From Thermoflexus hugenholtzii JAD2 (GTDB lineage Bacteria; Chloroflexota; Chloroflexia; Chloroflexales; Roseiflexaceae), in contig CAMCVW010000003.1 in assembly GCA_945881915.1 (NCBI GenBank), positions 80,346 through 144,345 on the forward strand: a stretch of 64,000 nt of DNA, given 5' to 3'. The translations under genes were made by a program, and so were the position numbers. Of this stretch, positions 36,624 to 44,509 are shown piece after piece. The stretch's first letter is position 1, and the number at the start of each line of letters is the position of its first letter. The notes under the pieces are model-generated. The model was not told the DNA's origin and did no database searches. It worked only from the letters and a program-made list of their open reading frames with translations.

Positions 36624-37598
36624 ATGATTCGTCGTATAGTTTTGTGCATTCTGGCAACACTCCTTCTTGTTTCGTGCACTACAGCGCAGACTGAACAAAA
36701 GAAAATAACCGTCGGCATGCCGTACATTCCGAATGTACAATTTGCCGCATTCTACGTTGCAAAAGAACAAGGGTTTTTTGCACAAGAGGGACTCGACGTC
36801 AGCTTTGACTACAATTTTGAAAACGACGTTGTGCAACGTCTTGCAACGGGAGCCGGAATTGAATTTGCACTCGCCAGTGCAGACACCATTATCCTCGCAC
36901 GTGCGCAAAACATACCCATCAAAGCAGTGCTGGCTACCAGCCAATTTTTCCCTGTCGGATTTATGAGTAAGCAGGATCTGCCACTCGCTACTCCAGCCGA
37001 CTTGAAAGGCAAAGTTATCGGAATTCCAGGGAGGTTCGGTGCAAGCTATTTTGGGCTGAATGCACTGCTCGCCAGTGCAGGTCTGACTGAAGCCGACGTA
37101 ACTATCCAAGAAATCGGTTTTAACCAAACGCCGGCGTTGATAGAAGATAAAGTACAAGTCATCAGCGGCTACATCAATAACGAGCCCATCCAGCTCGAAA
37201 AGAACGGTGTAGCAGTGAATGTCCTGCGGGTTGGTGATTTCTTCTCGGTAGCGTCCGATCACCTCATCGTCAGCGAAGCATTTATCGCATCTGATCGCGC
37301 AACCGTGCAAGCCTTCATTCGTGCCCTCAGGAAGGGAATGCAGGCATCAATCGACGATCCAACAGCTGCACATGCAGACGCACTCAAGCAAATCCCAGAA
37401 GCAAAACAAGGGGATACCGTTGTCTCTATGGCGGTATTGCAGGCAACCACGCCTCTCTGGCAAGCGCCAAATGTCTCTATTGGCACGATCAATCCCGAAG
37501 CTTGGAAAAATTCCGAGCAAGTACTCCGCAATATGGGAACGTTGACCCAAGACATCGATATCTCGGCAGGGTACGAACTTGGCCTCTTCGAAAAGTAA
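36624..37598 (+). CDS. ABC transporter substrate-binding lipoprotein (NMT1/ThiY/RibY-like)
   Basis: A 324-residue lipoprotein. The first 18 residues form a signal peptide with lipobox LLVSC (Cys18 lipidated). The mature part has the NMT1/THI5-like fold: KITVGMPYIPNVQFAAFYVAKEQG, GIEFALASADTIILAR and GKVIGIPGRFG. The family binds pyrimidine or flavin-type heterocycles such as HMP precursors or riboflavin. GAGGTGAAG precedes the ATG, and a lone TATACT at 36588-36593 could be a -10 of its own. It partners the permease at 35228. Confidence 0.9.
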   Translation: MIRRIVLCILATLLLVSCTTAQTEQKKITVGMPYIPNVQFAAFYVAKEQGFFAQEGLDVSFDYNFENDVVQRLATGAGIEFALASADTIILARAQNIPIKAVLATSQFFPVGFMSKQDLPLATPADLKGKVIGIPGRFGASYFGLNALLASAGLTEADVTIQEIGFNQTPALIEDKVQVISGYINNEPIQLEKNGVAVNVLRVGDFFSVASDHLIVSEAFIASDRATVQAFIRALRKGMQASIDDPTAAHADALKQIPEAKQGDTVVSMAVLQATTPLWQAPNVSIGTINPEAWKNSEQVLRNMGTLTQDIDISAGYELGLFEK

Positions 37599-37609
37599 GG
37601 ATTGACATC

Positions 37610-38251
37610 ATGCAAACATTTTTCTTTGATCTCGATAATACGCTCTACCCCCATTCAGCAGGTGTTACCGAAGCACTCGAAGAGAAAATGAATGCGTATG
37701 TTGCACAAATCACGCAACTTTCTATCCCTGCCGCAACGACGTTACGGCAGGGATATTTTCAACAGTACGGTACCACGCTCCGAGGCTTGCAAATACACCA
37801 CAACGTAGACAGCGAGCTGTATCTCGCGGCAGTGCACGACATCCCGATTGAGGAACTCGTCATCCCTAACGGCACATTGTGCACGCTGCTCCATTCATGG
37901 TTAGGTCAGAGCGCGGTGTTTACCAATTCACCACGCGAACACGCAGTGCGGGTCTTGTCTCGTCTCGGATTTGCTGAACATGCACTCCGTATCATTGATA
38001 TACGCGCAGTAGACTTTATCCCTAAACCCCACCTGCAAGCATATCAACGCGCACTCGATACCATGAATGCCACAGCAAAAAATGCGGTACTTTTTGAAGA
38101 TACCCTGGTGAACCTCAAAACAGCAAAAGAAATAGGCATGCGAACCGTGTATATGCAAGCTGCCGACAAACAGGTACATGTACCAAACTACGTCGATGCA
38201 GTGTATAACGACATTGTTTCAGCCATACAAGTGGAAAGCAAAGAGAAGTAA
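37610..38251 (+). CDS. HAD-superfamily hydrolase (pyrimidine 5'-nucleotidase-like)
   Basis: A 213-residue haloacid-dehalogenase phosphatase: FFFDLDNTLYPHSAG gives the nucleophile DxDxT, FTNSPREHA gives motif II, and KPHLQAY and FEDTLVNLKTAKE give motifs III and IV. The FDLDNTLYP start is characteristic of the SDT1/PHM8 pyrimidine nucleotidase group. It starts 11 bp after the transporter lipoprotein with TAAGGA, so it is probably in the same operon and may act on the imported compound or on a flavin-precursor phosphate; this is inference. Confidence 0.88.
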   Translation: MQTFFFDLDNTLYPHSAGVTEALEEKMNAYVAQITQLSIPAATTLRQGYFQQYGTTLRGLQIHHNVDSELYLAAVHDIPIEELVIPNGTLCTLLHSWLGQSAVFTNSPREHAVRVLSRLGFAEHALRIIDIRAVDFIPKPHLQAYQRALDTMNATAKNAVLFEDTLVNLKTAKEIGMRTVYMQAADKQVHVPNYVDAVYNDIVSAIQVESKEK

Positions 38252-38289
38252 TCTGTGATATTTACATAATATTATCTAAACGACGAAAG

Positions 38290-39258
38290 TTACACCATAC
38301 CTATAAATCGTTCGTGCTGATGTAAAAGTTCTGTGATAGCACGTTTGATTGCGATATTTGTTTCATATTCTGCGTGATGCGCGCGTATATGCAGAATTAT
38401 TGCGTTGACAAGCAAATCGATTTCACTTCTGTACGTCTCTATCCATATATCCCCAACTTCCATAAGCAGATCGTCACAAAAGGAACGAACAAGATCAATA
38501 TCGGGCAACAGGAACTCGCGTTGTCCCGATAAGATTTCAGGCACAATCAGCCGCAGGGACAAAAAATCAACTGCGTGCGTTGGAACGACGAGCGTGTACG
38601 TGCTGTTCCGTGACTGAATTTGCAGCTCATTTTCGATGGTAGCTAACTGCTTTCGGATGAGATACACCGTGGTGTGTAATTGACCAGCCGCCTTACTCTG
38701 ATCTTTCGCATCCCAGAATATATCGATGAGGGTGTCGCGAAGGACGGGTTGATTCGCGTGGAATAACAGGTACAAGAAGATTTGCTTGGCTTTTTCTGTA
38801 CGCCATGCAATGGGAGTATACCCATCTGCTGTGGTACGGACAACCAATGTTGGCACGGTGCGAATCATAAACGTTTCGTTGCGGTTTCGTATTTGCATTC
38901 CAACCATGCGTGCAATTGTTTTTTTCATGCGTTCAATCGAAACTGGTTTGAGTAAGTAATCGAGAGAAGCAAGTTCAAACGCAACTACTGCATGTTCCAA
39001 ATAAGCAGTTGTGAACACGACGTGAATGTGTGGATGAAGCATTGCGAGTTCCTCTGCAAACTTCAAACCATTGATTTCAGGCATTTCGATGTCTACAAAT
39101 ACCCCATCAACAGCATGGGAATCAATGTACTCGCGAGCAACGAGTGCATCCTCGAACGTGGCAGCTATACGTACTTCGGGGAAGTGCGCAAGAATACGCA
39201 GCAAACTATGGAGTGCGCGTTGTTCGTCATCGATGAGGATTACCGTCAAGGGGTTCAT
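38290..39258 (-). CDS. Response regulator with SARP/BTAD-like output domain
   Basis: A 322-residue regulator. The REC domain spans about 1-120 with phosphoacceptor D56 (VFVDIEMPEING) and the conserved Lys in DYLLKP. A winged-helix of the OmpR/SARP type (EKAKQIFLYLLFHANQPVLRD, quoted in part; DQSKAAGQLHTTVYLIRKQL) and a following alpha-helical region resembling a bacterial transcriptional activator domain complete it. It overlaps the kinase stop by 4 bp and forms a two-component pair with it. A LytTR domain, common with this kinase class, is not present. Confidence 0.9.
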   Translation of the reverse strand: MNPLTVILIDDEQRALHSLLRILAHFPEVRIAATFEDALVAREYIDSHAVDGVFVDIEMPEINGLKFAEELAMLHPHIHVVFTTAYLEHAVVAFELASLDYLLKPVSIERMKKTIARMVGMQIRNRNETFMIRTVPTLVVRTTADGYTPIAWRTEKAKQIFLYLLFHANQPVLRDTLIDIFWDAKDQSKAAGQLHTTVYLIRKQLATIENELQIQSRNSTYTLVVPTHAVDFLSLRLIVPEILSGQREFLLPDIDLVRSFCDDLLMEVGDIWIETYRSEIDLLVNAIILHIRAHHAEYETNIAIKRAITELLHQHERFIGMV

Positions 39259-40403
39259 ATGAGCTTCGGTCCTTCATTGGGTATTTCGTAACGGACCACG
39301 GTACCTTCTCCTGTGACACTCTCGATTTCCAACCCTCTCCCATAGAGATACAACAAGCGCGTGTGTATATTTACTATTCCAATACTGTCTTGATTACCGC
39401 CACGGAATACTTCGGTGAGCCGATCGGGAGTCATTCCCACTCCTGTATCTCGTACTTCGACGAGCACAGAATCGCCTTGGTCTTGAATGATAATCGTCAC
39501 CACGCCACCGCGTCGTTGCTTGAGAACACCATGGTGAATCGCGTTTTCAACGATAGGCTGCAGAAAAAGCTGTGGGACCCGTATGCTGACCGCATTCTGA
39601 TCGATACGTCGTTCTATGTGGATGCGTTCTCTGAATCGATCATGCTCTATCTCGAGATATGCATCGAGAATGTCTATTTCTTCACTGAGTGGGACCAGCG
39701 CACTGAAATCTGTGAATCGAAACCGGTTGCGTAAGAACTGACTAAATGCCATCAGTAACTTCTGCGCTGTTTGCGGTTCTTCATAGATAGCATCGTGGAT
39801 TGAGTTCAGTGCATTGAATAAAAAATGAGGTTTGATGCGTGCATTGTGAAACGCAAGTGCGAGTTTGAGCTGTTCTTGATGGACGGTTCTGTACTCCTTG
39901 AGCACAATCTGTATCATCACAGCCACTGCAATGGCAAGTTCAACATACGTTGTTTGGCTCTCGTCGTTGAATCGAAGGTAGAAAAACACATTTTTTGTGG
40001 TAATGATGAACAATGCAAAATACAGCAAAATCAGATCATAAGGTACATACGATGTGTCTGTACGAAAAATACGTACCATCATCAGCGTAAATCCCAACAG
40101 CGCAAGTATGCGGTACATGAAAATGACAGTTTCGTAGGCGGCAACAAATTGAACTGAACACAATACTATTGCTACCAGTACGATACCAAGTATACCCATC
40201 ACACGCAGAAAAATGCGCTCGATTTTTGCGGGAAATAACTGGTCAAGGAAGAATAAAAAGAAAACATACGTGATTATCGATATATAGTAGACACGCATTT
40301 GGATTAAGTACGCATTTTGACCACTCAATGGGAGTATATCGTAGATGAGTTTGTGTGTCGGTGCGCCGAAAGAATGAAACACCCTAAGCCGAACAAAAAA
40401 CAT
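39255..40403 (-). CDS. LytS-type sensor histidine kinase, C-terminal portion (frame-split)
   Basis: A 382-codon frame carrying the remaining membrane helices, a coiled linker, the phosphoacceptor H in KPHFLFNALNSIHD, and an ATPase domain (PIVENAIHH; DTGVGM; GIVNIHTRL). The first residues up to about 20 (VRLRVFHSF) look like the wrong frame, and similarity to the 7TMR-DISM family picks up at HKLIYDILPLSG. It appears to be the second half of one gene with the frame at 40325-41101, displaced by -1. The ATG at 40401-40403 has no Shine-Dalgarno. Confidence 0.85.
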   Translation of the reverse strand: MFFVRLRVFHSFGAPTHKLIYDILPLSGQNAYLIQMRVYYISIITYVFFLFFLDQLFPAKIERIFLRVMGILGIVLVAIVLCSVQFVAAYETVIFMYRILALLGFTLMMVRIFRTDTSYVPYDLILLYFALFIITTKNVFFYLRFNDESQTTYVELAIAVAVMIQIVLKEYRTVHQEQLKLALAFHNARIKPHFLFNALNSIHDAIYEEPQTAQKLLMAFSQFLRNRFRFTDFSALVPLSEEIDILDAYLEIEHDRFRERIHIERRIDQNAVSIRVPQLFLQPIVENAIHHGVLKQRRGGVVTIIIQDQGDSVLVEVRDTGVGMTPDRLTEVFRGGNQDSIGIVNIHTRLLYLYGRGLEIESVTGEGTVVRYEIPNEGPKLI

Positions 40404-41101
40404 GCAAGGTAGACAGTCCCGCGATAGACTGGTAAAGAGCTTCGGATTAGGAACAGAACGAGGCTCACCAGAAGAAACAAAATCGCAAAGGAAAATTCCA
40501 GACCTTCTTTGATTCGAAACTTCTTCGATAGTACCGTCGGATCTCCAAACAACACATTGCGAATAATGCCCTGACGGTTGCTGGCATTTTCATTTACCAC
40601 CACAATATCAATATCGATACAATTCTGTCGTGGTTGAATCAAGACAATGTATGGCTTATTCAGGGCAAAAGGTGCTTCATCAACCGTTTGGGGAATCCCG
40701 CGACTCATTATGGTCTCGCCGTTTACGGTGAGTGAATGAGAAGAAAATATGCTTTCTACATTGAGTGCGTACTGCCGCGTGTCGCTTCCATTCGGCAATA
40801 GTATCTGCAAATGATAGACACCTTTTGTGTCTGTTGCAAACAATTCTGATTCAAAAGGAGAAGGAACGAGCCGATCCTGCGCGATGGAACTGCTATCTAT
40901 TTCTGTAGTTCCAGAAGAGTACCGCCACACCCCATTGAGCTTGAGAACAGGAGTGGTGTCTCTATCCCAATTCCGTGCATCAAATACACCACTCACCGCA
41001 GTGATGCTCGTGTCAGTACTCAAAAATGGATAAACAATATCGTACAGCAATATGGCGCTGAGGACAGCAAACACAACCCCGTACCACGTTTTCGTTTTCA
41101 T
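40325..41101 (-). CDS. 7TMR-DISM sensor portion of the histidine kinase (frame-split)
   Basis: A 258-codon frame starting at an ATG with AAGGA 8 bp ahead. It has one N-terminal membrane helix, an extracellular jelly-roll domain with the typical LNGVWRYSSG start, then two helices (FSFAILFLLVSLVLFLI and VYLACFLFGLGCFILSA) of the 7TM module. It ends at a stop at 40325, where the rest of the 7TM module and the kinase continue in the -1 frame. The heptamer T-TTT-TTG (minus strand, 40400-40394) is in the right register for programmed -1 slippage, but the family pattern suggests the true junction is some 30 nt later, favouring an indel. Confidence 0.75.
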   Translation of the reverse strand: MKTKTWYGVVFAVLSAILLYDIVYPFLSTDTSITAVSGVFDARNWDRDTTPVLKLNGVWRYSSGTTEIDSSSIAQDRLVPSPFESELFATDTKGVYHLQILLPNGSDTRQYALNVESIFSSHSLTVNGETIMSRGIPQTVDEAPFALNKPYIVLIQPRQNCIDIDIVVVNENASNRQGIIRNVLFGDPTVLSKKFRIKEGLEFSFAILFLLVSLVLFLIRSSLPVYRGTVYLACFLFGLGCFILSAHRHTNSSTIYSH

Positions 41102-41185
41102 AAGAAAAGTCCTTCCGGACAATCCTTGTGAACCGAGATGTGAAAGATTCATTGTATACAGCTATTCGTGATATGTGAGTGAGAT

Positions 41186-41209
41186 ACCGCTCCACTCCAC
41201 TGGAGCGGT
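41186..41209 (-). other. Hairpin between the YyaL-like gene and the sensor gene
   Basis: ACCGCTCCA and TGGAGCGGT pair over six bases. No T-run follows on either strand. It sits 58 bp beyond the YyaL-like stop. Confidence 0.5.
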
Positions 41210-41266
41210 GAGGTAACTCTATCAGAAGCGTCTCTACAAATTCTCTACATGGTTTATCTGTGTGCA

Positions 41267-43300
41267 TTACTGCTGATGTCCGATCGATTGACGCATGTAG
41301 TCTTCTATTGCACGGAGGGAAGTCAGTGGAGCACTACATGTCGTGTCTATGCAGATATAGACAGTTTCAAGGTTATTAACAGCAATCTTGTGCGCGCAGA
41401 TAGTCAGATCAGCGTGCACATCTGCATGCAGAATGACGGCGTGCGCTGGAAGTGCAGCGCGAACATACTCGATTAATGTCCCAAGTGGACCTGCCACGAT
41501 ACACATCATCACGGAACCAACATACAAATCGAGTGCCTGTAAAATGCCCCCGTATCCTGCTGGCCAGCGCGATATGGAATCTGTATACGGTGCTAGAAGT
41601 CTTTCTGTGAGATATACATAATACGAATCATCGTAGATGGCAGCGAGTTTCATCAGTGCCACGCAGGTACTCGCTGTTCCTGAAGGGGTCGCATTGTCGT
41701 TACGATCACTCGGCCGCACGACAAGCTGTTCATGCATCAGGGAAGTGTCATAGAGCAGAGAAGTGTCATCGTTGAGGAAGTTTTTGATAATGAACGTCAC
41801 TCGAGACATCGCATCATGCAAGAATTCAGGGCGTCCCGTTACTCTGTGCAAATCGAGAGCAGCGATTGCAAGGTTTGCGTGATCCTCGAGGAATGCCAAA
41901 ACTGTTCCGCACTGACCGTCAAGCCACACACGGCGGAGCATGCCGTCGATGGTCATTGTAGACATAATAAAGTTATATGCACGTTCTGCTGCGCGAATCC
42001 ACTCGGGACGCGAAAACGTCATTCCTGCATGTATAAGGCCAGATATCACTAGTGCGTTCCATGCGGGGATTACTTTTCGGTCGCAAAAGGGCTTTGTACG
42101 TTCACGACGCTGCTTCAAGAGAAGTTCGACAGACGCTTCATATACTATTCTGTTGGACGGAGAAAACACGGTTGGCCAATCTTCGGCAGTGGCGAATTGT
42201 CTTTGGAGAACATATTTGTCTTCGAACGTCGGAGGTCCGTCGCAGCGAAAAATACGGGCAAGGTTGTCACGATCACTCCCAAAAATCGTTTGCAACTCGT
42301 CCGCCGACCAGACATAATATGTCCCTTCTTCACCATCGGAATCGGCATCGAGTGCCGAATAAAAACCACCTAACGGGTGCTGCATGTCGTTAATGAGCCA
42401 TTGTGCTGTGTCGGCGCAAACCATCGCCCCGCGGCTATCGCGGGTACTCCGGAATGCCTGTGTGTAGGATTGCAAGAGCAGTCCATTGTCGTACAGCATT
42501 TTTTCAAAATGCGGTACTTCCCAACGTGCATCGACACTATACCTGTGGAATCCGCCCCCAATTTGATCGTACATCCCGCCAGCCGACATCATCATGAGTG
42601 TCTTCATGGTCATATGGAGTGCGCTGGCATTACCAGTGCGCTGATAGTATTGGAGCAAAAACGAGAGCGTCATAGCAGGGGGAAATTTGGGTGCACCGCC
42701 GAATCCTCCCCACTGATGATCAAATTCGGGTATGAGTGCATTGAGCACATTCGTCAGTGTCTGCTGAGATGGTTGTGCAACGGATGGGCGTCCCTGGAGC
42801 ATCTGAGCAACTTCGTTTTGGAGTTGTTGCGCAGATGCTTGTACCTGTGTCTGCCGGTCACGCCAAGCCGCCTGGACGCTTTCGAGCACACGGGGAAACC
42901 CAGGTTGGCGGCCGGTATCTTCGGGAGGGTAATATGTACCACCATAAAATGGGAGGCCATCGGGCGTCAGAAAAAGCGTCATTGGCCAACCACCCTGGCC
43001 AGTCAAGCGAATTAACGCACTCATGTACACCGAATCAAGATCAGGGCGTTCTTCACGATCAACCTTTATGCAGATATAGTTTTGGTTCATCAGTGATGCA
43101 ATAGCATCATTTTCAAACGATTCACGCTCCATGACATGGCACCAGTGACAGGCAGAATAACCAATACTCAGGAGAATTGGTTTTTGGCTACTTTGCGCAT
43201 CACGCAAAGCTGCATCGTTCCACTCACGCCAATGTACGGGATTGCCGGCATGCTGGCGTAGATATGGACTGAGTGCCTGAGCGAGTTCATTTTGTGACAT
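41267..43300 (-). CDS. Thioredoxin-domain protein YyaL/SPATA20-like (DUF255)
   Basis: A 677-residue protein: N-terminal thioredoxin-like domain with CHWCH (C51, C54), GQGGWPMTLFLTPDGLPFYGGTYYP (quoted in part) and a long C-terminal alpha/alpha-barrel resembling six-hairpin glycosidases or N-acylglucosamine epimerases. The family is widespread and still without an established reaction. There is no signal peptide. GAGAA is a weak Shine-Dalgarno. It is followed by the two-component genes on the same strand after a 165-bp gap that holds a hairpin. Confidence 0.93.
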   Translation of the reverse strand: MSQNELAQALSPYLRQHAGNPVHWREWNDAALRDAQSSQKPILLSIGYSACHWCHVMERESFENDAIASLMNQNYICIKVDREERPDLDSVYMSALIRLTGQGGWPMTLFLTPDGLPFYGGTYYPPEDTGRQPGFPRVLESVQAAWRDRQTQVQASAQQLQNEVAQMLQGRPSVAQPSQQTLTNVLNALIPEFDHQWGGFGGAPKFPPAMTLSFLLQYYQRTGNASALHMTMKTLMMMSAGGMYDQIGGGFHRYSVDARWEVPHFEKMLYDNGLLLQSYTQAFRSTRDSRGAMVCADTAQWLINDMQHPLGGFYSALDADSDGEEGTYYVWSADELQTIFGSDRDNLARIFRCDGPPTFEDKYVLQRQFATAEDWPTVFSPSNRIVYEASVELLLKQRRERTKPFCDRKVIPAWNALVISGLIHAGMTFSRPEWIRAAERAYNFIMSTMTIDGMLRRVWLDGQCGTVLAFLEDHANLAIAALDLHRVTGRPEFLHDAMSRVTFIIKNFLNDDTSLLYDTSLMHEQLVVRPSDRNDNATPSGTASTCVALMKLAAIYDDSYYVYLTERLLAPYTDSISRWPAGYGGILQALDLYVGSVMMCIVAGPLGTLIEYVRAALPAHAVILHADVHADLTICAHKIAVNNLETVYICIDTTCSAPLTSLRAIEDYMRQSIGHQQ

Positions 43301-43366
43301 ACCGTGTTCTCATGGTTTCTAGGAATTCTATGCTTGCGATCGACGCTGTTGTGTTGTGTGTCTCGA

Positions 43367-43645
43367 TTAAAATCCGTCCAAACAAGCATTTTTATGCATT
43401 GCAGCCAAAATGGTAACACTATGGTTCATGTGGAAGGCCGCATCAGTATCACTGCAGCAATTGATAACAAACCGTCCAGCAACGATGAATAACGTACAAA
43501 GAGAAGAAAATTCAGCATCATTGTCGTGCCAGTAGCGTTCTCTGTCCGTTGTAAGTTGTTCATGCAAATACGCAGCGAGTTGTGGATCAGGAAGGACTGC
43601 ATATGTGGTGCGGAAAACGTCCCATACCCCTGGTGAGAAAACGTA
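43367..43645 (-). pseudogene. Possible gene fragment without start codon
   Basis: A stop-free stretch of 92 codons plus stop on the minus strand. Its first 45 or so residues (VFSPGVWDVFRTTYAVLP, DPQLAAYLHEQLTTDRERYW) have normal protein composition, whereas the end turns Cys-rich and unlike a folded protein. A TGA lies directly upstream. The WDVFRT segment faintly recalls six-hairpin glycosidases, but I cannot assign a family. Confidence 0.3.
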
Positions 43646-43715
43646 TCATGAACATAGTACTTGTGTCAGAAGTATGAATGTATTATCACATACCGCGAAA
43701 ACATTAGTAATTCCA

Positions 43716-43982
43716 TCAGTGCATACGCACTGATTTACTTTTTGGACGTTGATTTCCGTTCGCCAATGCATATTTAGGATTGTAACGTTTTGTCAGAGTC
43801 CTTGGACACACTGATAAGAAAACCTGAACGCGACAGAGAATACACGAATTCTCTCTTTGTATGGGAAAGGGAAGAGATTCTTCAAGAGCGCTGTGACCCT
43901 CCGTCCGCGCCGCGTTTTCTCCCTCTCCGTATGTATCATTAATCGATGAGGACACCACGTCCAAATGTGTAGCAACATTCAC
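43716..43982 (-). CDS. Possible small hypothetical protein (88 codons)
   Basis: A GTG start with GGGAG seven bases ahead opens an 88-residue frame (NVATHLDVVSSSINDTYGEG). The second half is Cys- and Lys-rich with no recognisable fold. An overlapping ATG frame exists in another register. Treat as a low-confidence prediction. Confidence 0.2.
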   Translation of the reverse strand: MNVATHLDVVSSSINDTYGEGENAARTEGHSALEESLPFPIQRENSCILCRVQVFLSVCPRTLTKRYNPKYALANGNQRPKSKSVRMH

Positions 43983-44509
43983 TAGATAACTCCCTATTGC
44001 CGCAGTACACTGCCATATTACAAAACTTGATACAGGTTGCCATTCTCGGTTCTATACTACTTCAAAGCAACATTACATCACTAATGTTATTACAAAACAT
44101 CCCTTGATAGCGCTAGGGAGAGCTGAATGATCACACTGTTTCGGTTGCCAGAGCGATGCGAATGTCACTCACGGTTAGTAGTATGGGTACGGTAGCGTTC
44201 TTCGCTTCTGCCCTTGCAATGGCAATAACCCCATCTCGGTGCTGTAGGATGCGTTTTCTCGCTATATGCAACGGTACGACAAAAAGCACCAAAGGAGTTT
44301 ATCTGTGCACTGTTTCGGAAGGTGCAGCGCATCTGTCATCGGTACTATCATCCGAAAGGGCATGAAGACCATAGCGACTCTATTGTTTACACATTTTTTC
44401 TTGTGTAACTATTCTTGTAAAACATTATGTCCAAAACCTGTTCAGCGACATTACATGCGTTGTACGAAGGTGCAGCCGGGAGCTTTGGCGTTGTTCTGGT
44501 GAACAGGTA

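Larger units (their letters stand above)
43301..44509. other. Gene-poor 1.2-kb region with decayed-looking frames
   Basis: No intact gene of normal size. The minus strand has three protein-like stretches. One at 43645-43367 begins VFSPGVWDVFRTTYAVLP and continues RERYWHDNDAEF, with a stop just upstream and no start. One at 43982-43716 has GTG and GGGAG. One at 44289-44131 reads ARKRILQHRDGVIAIARAEA without ATG. Together they suggest remains of older genes. No tRNA or recognised RNA was seen. Confidence 0.5.

Noticed and set aside
36318..37310. 330-codon open frame on the minus strand
   Set aside because: Antisense to the GNAT and binding-lipoprotein genes, with unusual Cys content and no recognisable domain.
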